Below are positions 10,834 through 18,573 of a stretch of 56,404 bases of DNA, piece after piece. The stretch is from JBFGCM01 sp041581135. Lineage in GTDB: Bacteria > Actinomycetota > Acidimicrobiia > Spongiisociales > UBA5794. Position 1 is the first letter of the stretch. Every line of letters begins with the position of its first letter. Position numbers and translations under genes: made by a program. Location of the stretch: contig JBFGCM010000013.1 in NCBI GenBank assembly GCA_041581135.1, forward strand, positions 1-56,404, given 5' to 3'. A model generated the notes under the pieces. It was not told where the DNA came from, searched no databases, and saw only the letters and a list, made by a program, of their open reading frames with translations.

Positions 10834-10968
10834 ATGAAGCGTACCTACCAGCCGAACGTGCGTCGGCGAAAGCGTAAGCACGGTTTCCGCGCCAGAATGA
10901 GAACGCGTGCCGGCCGTGCCATCATCAAGCGACGCCGTTCCAAGGGCCGTACCCGACTCTCGGCGTAG
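10834..10968 (+). CDS. rpmH: Ribosomal protein bL34
   Basis: A 44-residue, very basic protein beginning MKRTYQPNVRRRKRKHG and ending RSKGRTRLSA. This is the complete bL34 signature of the large ribosomal subunit. Its gene conventionally sits between dnaA and rnpA, as here. The ribosome binding site is weak (GGGGA about 14 nt upstream). The 3' half overlaps the likely start of rnpA in another frame. Confidence 0.97.
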   Translation: MKRTYQPNVRRRKRKHGFRARMRTRAGRAIIKRRRSKGRTRLSA

Positions 10969-11302
10969 CGGGCGCGTCTACCGCTCGCTTCGAGGACGCT
11001 CCGACTTCAGAGAGGTCTACCGGAAGGGTGCACGGCGACGCGTGGATGGTGTCGTTGCGCTTCGCTTGCCGGGACGAGCCGGACCCCCCCGGGTCGGCAT
11101 CGTGGCCGACAAAGGGGTCGGCAACGCGGTCAGGCGGAACCGAGCCAAACGGCGACTTCGCGAAGCCGTGGCCAGGGTGCCGCTCGACGACGGCGTGTCG
11201 TACGTGGTCATCGCCTCGGCCGAGGTGCTGACGGCCCCGTTCGAACGTCTCGTCGCATCCGTGCGGGCCGCCATGGCGGCAAAGGAGGACGTAGGTGACT
11301 GA
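10907..11302 (+). CDS. rnpA: Ribonuclease P protein component
   Basis: The protein subunit of RNase P, which processes tRNA 5' ends. The conserved core runs from SDFREVYRKG through the RNR motif in GNAVRRNRAKRRLREAV. The start is uncertain. No ATG, GTG or TTG lies between the rpmH stop and the DFREVY motif in this frame, so translation most likely begins at GTG 10907 or GTG 10916. Both are inside rpmH, giving a 62- or 53-bp overlap. With GTG 10907 the protein has 131 residues, with a longer N-terminus than usual. rnpA overlaps yidD by 8 bp. Confidence 0.92.
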   Translation: MPAVPSSSDAVPRAVPDSRRSGRVYRSLRGRSDFREVYRKGARRRVDGVVALRLPGRAGPPRVGIVADKGVGNAVRRNRAKRRLREAVARVPLDDGVSYVVIASAEVLTAPFERLVASVRAAMAAKEDVGD

Positions 11303-11558
11303 GAACGAGAGGCTCCGGGTGTTCAACCTCAGCTGGTGGTTGACCCGCGGCATCCGTCTGTATCAGCGCGCGGTCTCGCCCTTCCTCGGCAAGAACTGCC
11401 GCTATCACCCCACCTGCTCCGCCTACGCCGTCGAGTCGATCGAGGTGTACGGAGCCGGGCGCGGCTCCTGGTTGGCGCTGCGTCGCCTCGGCCGCTGCCA
11501 CCCGTGGCGCGCGGGTGGATACGACCCTGTACCCCGTTCTGATGCCAGGAGCGTGTAG
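11295..11558 (+). CDS. yidD: Membrane protein insertion efficiency factor YidD
   Basis: An 87-residue YidD-family protein, a small membrane-associated factor that aids YidC-dependent insertion. The family core YQRAVSPFLGKNCRYHPTCS is intact, including the two cysteines, followed by the GRCHPWRAGGYDPVP end motif. It starts at GTG 11295, with AGGAGG 6-7 nt upstream, inside the last codons of rnpA. Its stop shares one base with the yidC start, so the three genes are probably translated in series. Confidence 0.95.
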   Translation: MTENERLRVFNLSWWLTRGIRLYQRAVSPFLGKNCRYHPTCSAYAVESIEVYGAGRGSWLALRRLGRCHPWRAGGYDPVPRSDARSV

Positions 11559-12430
11559 TGAACCCACTTGAGGCCCTTTGGGGCGGCATACAGCGAATCT
11601 TGGGAGGCACCCTCGCCTTCTTCTACGACCTGGTCCCCAACTACGGCGTCGCCGTCATCCTGCTGACCATCGCCCTCGGCCTGCTGCTGTTCCCGGTGAC
11701 GCTGAAGCAGACCCGGTCGATGCGCGCCATGCAGGAGATTCAACCTGAAGTCAAGCGCATCCAGAAGGAGCACAAGGGCGACCGCGAGGAGATGAACAAG
11801 CAGCTCATGGCGCTCTACCAGGAGCGAGGCGTGAATCCGGCCGCCGGTTGCCTTCCCCTCCTCATCCAGGGCCCGATCTGGTTCGCCCTCTTTCGCGTGC
11901 TCCAGGTGAATCGGGTCGACGGTGAGCCCCAGTTCCACAATGCCATCCCCCAGGACTCGGCGCTCATCGAAGCGCTGGAGCGGGGTGAGTCGACGTTCCT
12001 CGGCATGGACCTCTTCTTGACGCCGGGCGAAGCGATGTCGATCGACATCGCCACCGGCATCCCGTTCCTGCTCCTCATCTTGGTCGTGGTGGCCTCCGGC
12101 TTCTATCAGACCCACCAGATGATGCGCCGCCGCAAGTCCGAGGCCACCGCCGACACTCCCCAGTCGGCACAAGCGGAGAGCGTGCAACGCGCCATGCGGT
12201 TCATGCCGCTGCTGATCGGCGTCTTCGCCTGGGGCTTCCCCGGCGGTCTGGTGCTCTACTTTGCTGCCAGCAACTTGTTCCGTGTCGGACAGCAGGCGAT
12301 CATCCTGCGTGATCACCAGGCGAATCCGCCGAAGGCCGCCCTCGTCGAGGAACCCGAACCTGTCGAAGAGGCCCCGAAGCCGAAGGCGCCGCATCCGAAG
12401 AGCAAAAAGAAGAAGAGGAAGAGGAAGTAG
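11558..12430 (+). CDS. yidC: Membrane protein insertase YidC
   Basis: A 290-residue YidC/Oxa1-family insertase for membrane proteins. Helix 1 (about 27-47) is followed by a cytoplasmic helical hairpin (QEIQPEVKRIQKEHKGDREEMNKQ, described here by position 62-86). The later helices include NPAAGCLPLLIQGPIWFALF and GVFAWGFPGGLVLYFAASNL. The Lys/Arg-rich tail is typical of ribosome-binding YidC tails. Start is GTG 11558, with AGGAG upstream. It is followed 4 bp later by jag. Confidence 0.96.
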   Translation: MNPLEALWGGIQRILGGTLAFFYDLVPNYGVAVILLTIALGLLLFPVTLKQTRSMRAMQEIQPEVKRIQKEHKGDREEMNKQLMALYQERGVNPAAGCLPLLIQGPIWFALFRVLQVNRVDGEPQFHNAIPQDSALIEALERGESTFLGMDLFLTPGEAMSIDIATGIPFLLLILVVVASGFYQTHQMMRRRKSEATADTPQSAQAESVQRAMRFMPLLIGVFAWGFPGGLVLYFAASNLFRVGQQAIILRDHQANPPKAALVEEPEPVEEAPKPKAPHPKSKKKKRKRK

Positions 12431-12434
12431 CCCG

Positions 12435-13463
12435 ATGGACTGGGTAGAAGCAGAAGGCAAGACCGTCGAGGTTGCGGTCCAGGCGGCGCTCGATGAGCTG
12501 GGTGTCGAGAGTCGCGACGACGTGCAGATCGAGATCTTGCAGGAGCCGACGAAGGGGTTTCTCGGTATTGGGGGCCAGGACGCCATCGTGAAGGTGATTC
12601 CTCGCCCCAAGCGCAAGTCCCGTCGGCGCCGGGGACGTGGCAAGAAGGGGCAGCGCCAGGACGGCGCCGCTCGCTCCGGCGGTGGCGGTGCACAGGGCGG
12701 CACACGTGACGGGCAACGCAGCCAACAGGCCCGGAAGGACAAGCCCAAGTCGGGCCCCAACGGTGGCAAGAGCGGTCGCAGCAAGGCTGGACGCGGCGGC
12801 GATGGGGGCCGCCAACGAGGCAAGCAGCCCGCAGCACCGGGCTCGCGGAACAAGAAGGATGGCAGGATGGACGCAAGCTCTGAGGGCGCCGGCATCGAGG
12901 AGCAGGCGGACATCGCCAAGCAGTTCCTCACGGGACTCCTCGACGCATTCGGGCTCGAGGGCGCGGTGGCGACCCGCATCGAGGACGACGTGCTCTACAT
13001 CGACGTCACCGGCGAGCAGACCGAAGCGTTGGTCGGCTCCCGTGGCGTCATCATGCAATCGGTCAATGAGCTCACCCGTACCGTGATTCAGCGCCGCACT
13101 CACGGTGCGCCGCGGATGCGACTCGACATCAGCGGCTACAACGAGCGGCGTCGTGAGGCGCTCAAGATCTATGCGGGCCGGCTCGCCGAGCAGATTCTCG
13201 ACACCGGGGAAGAGGTGGCGCTGGAACCGATGCATGCCGCCGATCGCAAGGTGGTCCACGACGTCATCGCCGAGATCGAGGGCGTCGAGTCGTTCTCGGA
13301 GGGCGAAGAACCCAATCGGGCCGTAGTGATTTCTCTGGCCGACGGCCAACAACCCCGGAACCAGGGTGGAGCCGCCGACGAGGCGTCCGAGGGCGGCGAC
13401 GATGCGTCCGAGGGCGGCGACGAGGCGTCCGAGGGCGGCGACGAGGCGTCCGAGGAGTCCTGA
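12435..13463 (+). CDS. khpB: RNA-binding protein KhpB/Jag (Jag-N, KH, R3H)
   Basis: A 342-residue RNA-binding protein linked in other bacteria to cell-size and envelope control. The Jag-N domain is at residues 1-55 with the conserved KGFLGIGGQDA motif. A long basic Gly/Arg/Lys-rich linker covers about 58-142. The KH domain (about 150-225) carries GSRGVIMQSVNEL and is followed by an R3H domain. The acidic tail consists of ASEGGDE repeats encoded by a 21-bp tandem repeat. ATG 12435 is just downstream of yidC. The linker is longer than in many homologues. Confidence 0.93.
   Translation: MDWVEAEGKTVEVAVQAALDELGVESRDDVQIEILQEPTKGFLGIGGQDAIVKVIPRPKRKSRRRRGRGKKGQRQDGAARSGGGGAQGGTRDGQRSQQARKDKPKSGPNGGKSGRSKAGRGGDGGRQRGKQPAAPGSRNKKDGRMDASSEGAGIEEQADIAKQFLTGLLDAFGLEGAVATRIEDDVLYIDVTGEQTEALVGSRGVIMQSVNELTRTVIQRRTHGAPRMRLDISGYNERRREALKIYAGRLAEQILDTGEEVALEPMHAADRKVVHDVIAEIEGVESFSEGEEPNRAVVISLADGQQPRNQGGAADEASEGGDDASEGGDEASEGGDEASEES
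13377..13454 (+). repeat. 21-bp tandem repeat in the 3' end of jag
   Basis: Units at 13377-13397, 13398-13418 and 13419-13439, plus a partial copy to 13454, encode repeated D(E/D)ASEGG. One base differs in the second unit. Such in-frame units are prone to length variation between strains. Confidence 0.95.
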
Positions 13464-13467
13464 GCGC

Positions 13468-13800
13468 TCAGAGCGCGATCTCGTACCGTTCGCACATCTC
13501 GTGGAATCGGCCCGCTACATGGTCGTCGAGCAGGTCGAGGTGGCGGGCGATCAGCGGGGCGAGCTCGTCTCGTAGGAACCTCCCCCGCGCCATCCACTGG
13601 TAGTACGAGCGCCCCCCGTGGTGGTAGGGGCCGTAGAGCTTGCCGGCCGGCAGCCGCGACTCCAGCCAAAAGAACAACCCGGCGTGACGCGTGTGCATGC
13701 GAAGGGTGATCTGAGGCTGGCGCCCGTCGCCGCCGAAATGCCCTTCGCCGGCGAGGACCCCCAGGAGATAGCCGATCTCTCGATCCGTGAGGGGCTCCAT
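13468..13800 (-). CDS. Small LAGLIDADG-like protein
   Basis: A 110-residue protein with one motif resembling the LAGLIDADG homing endonuclease signature, GYLLGVLAGEGHF at residues 9-21. It keeps the terminal acidic residue. A beta-rich segment follows (QITLRMHTRHAGLFFWLESRL), with a basic/aromatic region around YYQWMARGRF. A single motif implies dimer action if it cuts DNA. It sits between jag and rsmG on the opposite strand, not inside an intron or intein. ATG 13800 is chosen; an in-frame ATG at 13851 would place the start inside the parS-like array. It may be a domesticated DNA-binding protein. The family call is by eye. Confidence 0.6.
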   Translation of the reverse strand: MEPLTDREIGYLLGVLAGEGHFGGDGRQPQITLRMHTRHAGLFFWLESRLPAGKLYGPYHHGGRSYYQWMARGRFLRDELAPLIARHLDLLDDHVAGRFHEMCERYEIAL

Positions 13801-13818
13801 GCGTGCGGTCCTGGTCGA

Positions 13819-13935
13819 GGTTGTTTCACCGTACGGTATCACGTGAAACATCGCAGCCGGGTTGTTTCACCGTTGAGTATCACGTGAAACATCGCAGCCG
13901 GGTTGTTTCACCGTCAAGTATCACGTGAAACGTCG
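13819..13935. repeat. parS-like centromere array, three 41-bp repeats
   Basis: Units start at 13819, 13860 and 13901 with a 41-bp period. Each has TGTTTCAC followed 13 bp later by GTGAAACA (GTGAAACG in the third). The right half of each unit, GTATCACGTGAAACA, matches the parS consensus TGTTTCACGTGAAACA at 14 of 16 positions (13 of 16 in the third copy). The array lies directly upstream of rsmG-parA-parB, the usual position of parS sites. No perfect parS was found elsewhere in the window. Confidence 0.82.
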
Positions 13936-13981
13936 GCTCGAAACCGGAGCTGCGGGGCCGGGCCGAGTAGGATCCGGCGGC

Positions 13982-14635
13982 GTGAGCACCCCCTCCGGTC
14001 ATGACGCCGCTCGAGCCGCCGCCGACTGGGCGGGGGTGTCTCTGTCCGAGGCGGCGCTGGCTCGGCTCGACCGCTACGCACGGTGGCTGGTCGACGAGGC
14101 CATTCCGGCCGGCGGGCTGGGCCCGCGGGAAGCGGATCGGGTGTGGACCCGGCACCTGGCCGACTCGCTCCTCTTCGCCGCCGGATTGCCGTCGCGGCCC
14201 GACATCGTGGTGGACGTGGGTTCGGGCGTAGGGCTGCCCGGCATTCCGCTGGCGCTCGTCATGGAGGACACCCAGTTCTGGCTGGTCGACCGGGCGGGGC
14301 GCCGAACCCGTCTGCTCGATCGGGTGGCGAGGATCCTGGAGCTGCAGAACGTGCTGGTGCTCCACCGTGACGTGCACGACCTGTCCGGGACCTTCGCCGG
14401 CCTGACCTTCCGTGGCTCGATCCCCCGCCGCGAGCTGCCCGGCGTGGTACCCCGTTTGCTGTCGCCGGCGGGCAGCGCCGTGTTGGGGTTGTCGACCCGA
14501 CCGGAGCTTCCCGAGGAGACGCCCGAGCTCCTGGAGGCCCTCGCCGGCGCCGGCCTGGTCGGCGAGCCGCTGCGGGTCCCGGACGAGGTCCTTGACGCTC
14601 CCGGCTGGCTCCTTAAGATAACCCACCGTGGATGA
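13982..14635 (+). CDS. rsmG: 16S rRNA (guanine527-N7)-methyltransferase RsmG
   Basis: A 217-residue SAM-dependent methyltransferase that modifies G527 of 16S rRNA; loss gives low-level streptomycin resistance in other bacteria. It has the substrate-region motif RHLADSLLF, the SAM-binding loop VVDVGSGVGLPGIPLAL and the downstream LVDRAGRRTRLLDRV. GTG 13982 is chosen because it fits the family N-terminus. An upstream in-frame GTG at 13925 would begin inside the parS-like array, as happens in some actinobacterial rsmG genes. It overlaps parA by 8 bp. Confidence 0.93.
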   Translation: MSTPSGHDAARAAADWAGVSLSEAALARLDRYARWLVDEAIPAGGLGPREADRVWTRHLADSLLFAAGLPSRPDIVVDVGSGVGLPGIPLALVMEDTQFWLVDRAGRRTRLLDRVARILELQNVLVLHRDVHDLSGTFAGLTFRGSIPRRELPGVVPRLLSPAGSAVLGLSTRPELPEETPELLEALAGAGLVGEPLRVPDEVLDAPGWLLKITHRG

Positions 14636-15410
14636 GCGCCGGGCCACCGTGGTGGCAATCGCAAATCAGAAGGGCGGCGTCGGCAAGTCCACGTCGGCGA
14701 TCAACCTCGGCGCCGCGCTGGCGTTTCAGGGAGAACGGGTCCTCATCATCGACCTGGACCCCCAGGGGAACACCAGCTCAGGGCTCGGTGTCGATCGCGC
14801 CGCCATCGAGGACAGCACCTACCAGGTGCTCATCGACGAGACACCCATCGACGATGTGATGGAGCCGACCAGTGTGCGGGATCTGTTCGTGGTCCCGGCC
14901 ACGATCGAGCTTGCCGGCGCCGAGATCGAGCTGGTGTCGCTGTACGCCCGGGAGACCCGGCTCCGCAACGCACTGAAACCGCAGCTCCAGGAGTTCGACT
15001 TCGTCCTCATCGACTGTCCCCCGTCGCTCGGGCTCCTCACGGTCAATGGATTGACCGCCGCCGACGAGGTCCTGGTTCCGATCCAGTGCGAGTACTACGC
15101 CCTCGAGGGCGTGAGCCAGCTGATGCGGAACATCTCCCTGGTGCAGCGCAACTTGAACCCGGAGTTGCGGGTCGAAGGCGTCATCCTCACCATGTTCGAC
15201 GGCCGGACCACGCTCTCGTCCGACGTGGTGCAGCAGGTGCGCAGCCACTTCGAGGAGCAGACCTACCGCACGGTCATCCCACGCACGGTGCGACTGTCGG
15301 AGGCGCCGTCCTATGGGGAGCCGATCGAGGCCTTCGATCCGATGAGCCGGGGTGCGATCGCGTACCGGGAGCTGGGAAGAGAGTTCAGGAGGCGACATGG
15401 CCGCACGTAA
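14628..15410 (+). CDS. parA: Chromosome partitioning ATPase ParA
   Basis: A 260-residue ParA/Soj ATPase that moves ParB-bound origins. The deviant Walker A is KGGVGKST at residues 15-22, followed by DLDPQGN and Walker B VLIDCPPS. The C-terminal SEAPSYGEPI is typical. The start is GTG 14628, within the rsmG 3' end. It ends 14 bp before parB's ATG, with AGGAGG from its own last codons serving parB. Confidence 0.96.
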   Translation: MDERRATVVAIANQKGGVGKSTSAINLGAALAFQGERVLIIDLDPQGNTSSGLGVDRAAIEDSTYQVLIDETPIDDVMEPTSVRDLFVVPATIELAGAEIELVSLYARETRLRNALKPQLQEFDFVLIDCPPSLGLLTVNGLTAADEVLVPIQCEYYALEGVSQLMRNISLVQRNLNPELRVEGVILTMFDGRTTLSSDVVQQVRSHFEEQTYRTVIPRTVRLSEAPSYGEPIEAFDPMSRGAIAYRELGREFRRRHGRT

Positions 15411-16257
15411 GAGTGGGCTGGGCAGGGGTCTCGACGCCCTGATCCCGGTGGATCGACCGGAGTCCGGATTTGCCAGCATCCCGATCGACCACATCCGTCC
15501 CAATGCCCAGCAGCCTCGAGAGGTCTTCGACGATGAGGCGATCGAGTCGCTGGCGGCGTCGATTCGCGAGGTCGGGGTGTTGCAGCCGGTCGTGGTCCGG
15601 GCCGGCGCCGACGAGGGGCAGTACGTGTTGGTGGCGGGGGAGCGGCGCTGGCGAGCCGGCAAACGGGCCGGGCTCACCGAGATCCCGGCGGTGATCAGGC
15701 CGGATGCCGACCCGCAAACCAACCTGACCGAGGCTCTCATCGAGAACATCCATCGAGAGGATCTCAACCCGCTCGAGGAGGCGGCCGCTTACCGGCATCT
15801 CCTGGAAGATTTTGGATTGACCCATGAGGAGACGGCCAGCCGGGTCGGGAAGTCGAGGGTCACCATCACCAACACGTTGAGGCTGTTGCAGCTGCCCCCT
15901 GCGATCCAGGGCATGCTGGTACGCGGTGAGCTCACCGCCGGCCACGCCCGCGCCCTGCTTGGTCTCGAGGATCAGGCGTATGCCCGACATGTGGCGACCA
16001 AAGCAGTGGACGAGGGGTGGTCGGTCCGTCAGGTCGAGGAGGCGGTCCGGGCCCGCCGCGCACCCGAGCCGCCGGCGCCTCGGGCGCCCACGCCGCCGCG
16101 ACCGGCCGCGGTCATCGAACTGGAGGAGCGGCTGGCCGAGCACCTCGGTAGCAAAGTGCGGATCGACTACCAAGGGAACTCGGGACGTCTCGTCGTCAGG
16201 TTCAACACGCTCGACGACCTGGAGCGGATCTACAAGCGGTTCATGTCCGGAGGATGA
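15397..16257 (+). CDS. parB: Chromosome partitioning CTPase/DNA-binding protein ParB
   Basis: A 286-residue ParB. The N-terminal GLGRGLDALIP segment interacts with ParA. The CTP-binding domain has GERRWRAGK and ENIHREDLNP. The helix-turn-helix (EETASRVGKSRVTITNTLRLL) reads parS, and the C-terminal leucine-rich segment dimerises. ATG 15397 has AGGAGG upstream. The gene converges on the cwlM-like gene with a 17-bp overlap. The degenerate nearby parS array is its presumed target. Confidence 0.96.
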   Translation: MAARKSGLGRGLDALIPVDRPESGFASIPIDHIRPNAQQPREVFDDEAIESLAASIREVGVLQPVVVRAGADEGQYVLVAGERRWRAGKRAGLTEIPAVIRPDADPQTNLTEALIENIHREDLNPLEEAAAYRHLLEDFGLTHEETASRVGKSRVTITNTLRLLQLPPAIQGMLVRGELTAGHARALLGLEDQAYARHVATKAVDEGWSVRQVEEAVRARRAPEPPAPRAPTPPRPAAVIELEERLAEHLGSKVRIDYQGNSGRLVVRFNTLDDLERIYKRFMSGG

Positions 16258-17218
16258 GGCCGTCGGACGCAGTGGCGAACAAGTCGACGATGCCGGCCAC
16301 CACCTGCTCGACGCCCACCGGCTCGGCGATCGCCACGATCACTGCCGGATCCCGGGTCTCCTTCAGCATCGGAGTCGCCCGGCCCACCGGGCCGGTTCCC
16401 AGCTTGCGGGCGATCGCGGTGGCCAGCGCCTCGCCGGCGGCACTCGAGCTGTACTCCGAGGCGAAGTAGTAGACGCCGGGCACGTCGGCGAGGGGGAGCG
16501 AGAACGAGAGCACGAAGTCGATGCCGCGCCGGTTCGCCCGCTGCGCCCGGATGCGGTCGTTGGGCCGGGTATCCGCAGAGCGCGACAGCTCCGCGGCCGC
16601 ACCCAGCTCCTGGAGGAGGCGGGCGGCGCGGGTGGCGGCCTCCCAGCAGGCCTGGTCCTCCTCGTCGGTACGGCAGAAGGCGTCGATGAACACGCGCTGA
16701 CCGGCGACCGTCGGCGGCAACCCCAAGATCCACTGTCGTTCTCGGACGGCTTCCCGGCCGTGCTTCTGCGTGGCACGGTCGATGAGATCCAGTTCGGCGG
16801 CGAGCCCAGGACCGGCTATTCCATCTTCTGGAAGGCCACGATTCTGCTGGAACTCCAGCACCGCATGGAGGGTGTCGGGACCAAAGATGCCATCGACCTT
16901 CTTGGCGTCGAAGCCCAACGAGTTGAGCCGGCGTTGCAGCTCGGCGACGTCGTCCCCCCGCATCATTGGTATTTTATGGTAAAGCAGGCGATCGCCGAGA
17001 CGGTGACCGGCCGCCACCAGGGCATTCCAGGTCTGTGGCCCGACGATGCCGTCGGGAGCCAGCCCCTTCGAGTCCTGGAAGGTCACCACGGCACGCTGGG
17101 TGGCTTCGCCGAAGACTCCGGGACGGTCGCGGTTGGCGGGGAAGAATCCGAGCGCGAACAACCGGTCCTGGATGTCGCGGACCGGCTCGCCCTGATCGTG
17201 AATTCGGAAGAGCCTCAC
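16241..17218 (-). CDS. cwlM: CwlM-like protein: two peptidoglycan-binding domains and a degenerate amidase domain
   Basis: A 325-residue cytoplasmic-looking protein (no signal peptide) with two PG_binding_1 domains (about 10-70 and 85-145) and an amidase_3-like domain (about 172-320). The amidase active site appears lost. The usual DPGHGG is replaced by IDAFCRT, the SIHAN motif by SFSLP, and the C-terminal PAVLVE glutamate by alanine (PAVIVA). In mycobacteria the syntenic CwlM regulates MurA and peptidoglycan precursor supply. Position beside trxA and parB supports that assignment. Start is GTG 17218, with GGAG close upstream. A regulatory pseudoenzyme is inferred. Confidence 0.8.
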   Translation of the reverse strand: MRLFRIHDQGEPVRDIQDRLFALGFFPANRDRPGVFGEATQRAVVTFQDSKGLAPDGIVGPQTWNALVAAGHRLGDRLLYHKIPMMRGDDVAELQRRLNSLGFDAKKVDGIFGPDTLHAVLEFQQNRGLPEDGIAGPGLAAELDLIDRATQKHGREAVRERQWILGLPPTVAGQRVFIDAFCRTDEEDQACWEAATRAARLLQELGAAAELSRSADTRPNDRIRAQRANRRGIDFVLSFSLPLADVPGVYYFASEYSSSAAGEALATAIARKLGTGPVGRATPMLKETRDPAVIVAIAEPVGVEQVVAGIVDLFATASDGLILRT

Positions 17219-17243
17219 GGCTCCATGGTGGCAGGTTTGGTCG

Positions 17244-17570
17244 CTACGCCAAGAATTCGGCGAGCTCAGATGCGAGCTGGCCCTTGGACCGTGCCCCGAC
17301 GATGCGCTTCTTCTCGACGCCCTCCTTGAAGACGATCATCGTGGGGATGCCCATGACGTCGTGGGAGATGGCAGCCTGCTGGTTGTCGTCGACGTTGAGC
17401 TTGGCCACAGTGAGCTTGTCACCATGCTCGGCGGCGATCTCTTCCAGGATGGGGCCGATCATCTTGCACGGCCCGCACCACTCCGCCCAGAAATCGACGA
17501 GCACCGGCTGCTCCCCGGCGATCAGGTCGCTCAGGTTCTGGTCTGTTGCAGTAATCGTGTTGTCACCCAT
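17244..17570 (-). CDS. trxA: Thioredoxin
   Basis: A 108-residue thioredoxin, the general cytosolic dithiol reductant reduced by TrxB. The active site is FWAEWCGPCKMIGP with the CGPC motif, the cis-proline motif GIPTMIVF is present, and the length is typical. ATG 17570 gives the normal N-terminus; ATG 17603, preceded by AGGA, is an alternative adding 11 residues. It follows trxB by 85 bp and precedes the cwlM-like gene by 25 bp, as in Mycobacterium. Confidence 0.95.
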   Translation of the reverse strand: MGDNTITATDQNLSDLIAGEQPVLVDFWAEWCGPCKMIGPILEEIAAEHGDKLTVAKLNVDDNQQAAISHDVMGIPTMIVFKEGVEKKRIVGARSKGQLASELAEFLA

Positions 17571-17655
17571 CAGCGTGGCCCGGGGGCCGCCACCTCCTGT
17601 CATGTGTCCTGTATCGGTGGGGAAACCAGGTCGGACGACCCGGCATTCCCGGCGT

Positions 17656-18570
17656 TCAGTGCTGGGATTCGAGCCAGCGCTCGGCGTCGATGGCCGCCTG
17701 ACAGCCCATGCCGGCGGCCGTGACCGCCTGACGATATATCTTGTCTACGACATCTCCGCCGGCGAACACACCCTCGACCGAAGTCCTGGTCCCGTCGGCG
17801 ATGATGTAGCCCTGCTCGTCCAGCTCCAGTTGGTCCTTGAAGATGCCGGTGTTGGGGATGTGCCCGATGGCCACGAACACGCCGTCGACCGACACGTCCG
17901 ATGCTTCGTCGGTCACGACATTGCGCAGCCGTACCCCCTCGACGGTGGTCTCGCCCGTGATCTCCTCCACCACGGAGTTCCACATGACCTCGATCTTGGG
18001 ATGCTCCAGCGCCCGCCGCGCCATGATCTTGGAGGCGCGGAACTCGTCACGGCGGTGCACGATGGTCACTGTGGAGGCGAATTTGGTGAGGAAGATCGCC
18101 TCTTCCATCGCCGAGTCGCCGCCGCCGACCACGATGAGCTGCTTGTCGCGGAAGAAGAACCCATCACACGTGGCGCACGACGACACGCCGTAGCCACGAA
18201 GCCGATCCTCGCCCGGCACGCCGAGCCAGCGGGCCGAAGCACCGGTGGAGATGATGATGCTGTCGGCCGCGTATTCGTCCTCTCCGACCCACACCTTGAA
18301 CGGCCGCGACGACAAGTCGACCTGGTCGACGTTGGAGCTGACGATGCGCGTGCCGAAGCGCTCGGCCTGTTTGCGGAACTGCTCCATCAGCTCGGGGCCC
18401 ATGATGCCGTCGGGGAACCCTGGGTAGTTCTCCACGTCGGTCGTCAGCATGAGCTGCCCGCCGGCCTCGAGACCCTCGATCATCAGAGGGGACAAGTCGG
18501 CGCGGGCCGTGTAGATCGCCGCGGTCAGCCCTGCCGGGCCCGATCCGATGATGATCACCTTCTCCGCCAT
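17656..18570 (-). CDS. trxB: Thioredoxin-disulfide reductase
   Basis: A 304-residue low-molecular-weight thioredoxin reductase, which moves electrons from NADPH via FAD and a disulfide to thioredoxin. The FAD-binding motif GSGPAGLTAA is at residues 9-18. The redox-active CATC lies in SSCATCDGFF, the NADPH motif is VVGGGDSAMEEA, and the second FAD motif is GVFAGGDVVDK. ATG 18570 is 3 bp after the stop of the small membrane protein, so the two are probably cotranscribed. Confidence 0.97.
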   Translation of the reverse strand: MAEKVIIIGSGPAGLTAAIYTARADLSPLMIEGLEAGGQLMLTTDVENYPGFPDGIMGPELMEQFRKQAERFGTRIVSSNVDQVDLSSRPFKVWVGEDEYAADSIIISTGASARWLGVPGEDRLRGYGVSSCATCDGFFFRDKQLIVVGGGDSAMEEAIFLTKFASTVTIVHRRDEFRASKIMARRALEHPKIEVMWNSVVEEITGETTVEGVRLRNVVTDEASDVSVDGVFVAIGHIPNTGIFKDQLELDEQGYIIADGTRTSVEGVFAGGDVVDKIYRQAVTAAGMGCQAAIDAERWLESQH

Positions 18571-18573
18571 GAA

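Noticed and set aside
13819..13935. Canonical perfect parS sites
   Set aside because: Each unit has at least two mismatches to the 16-bp consensus and an additional half-site, so it is reported only as parS-like.
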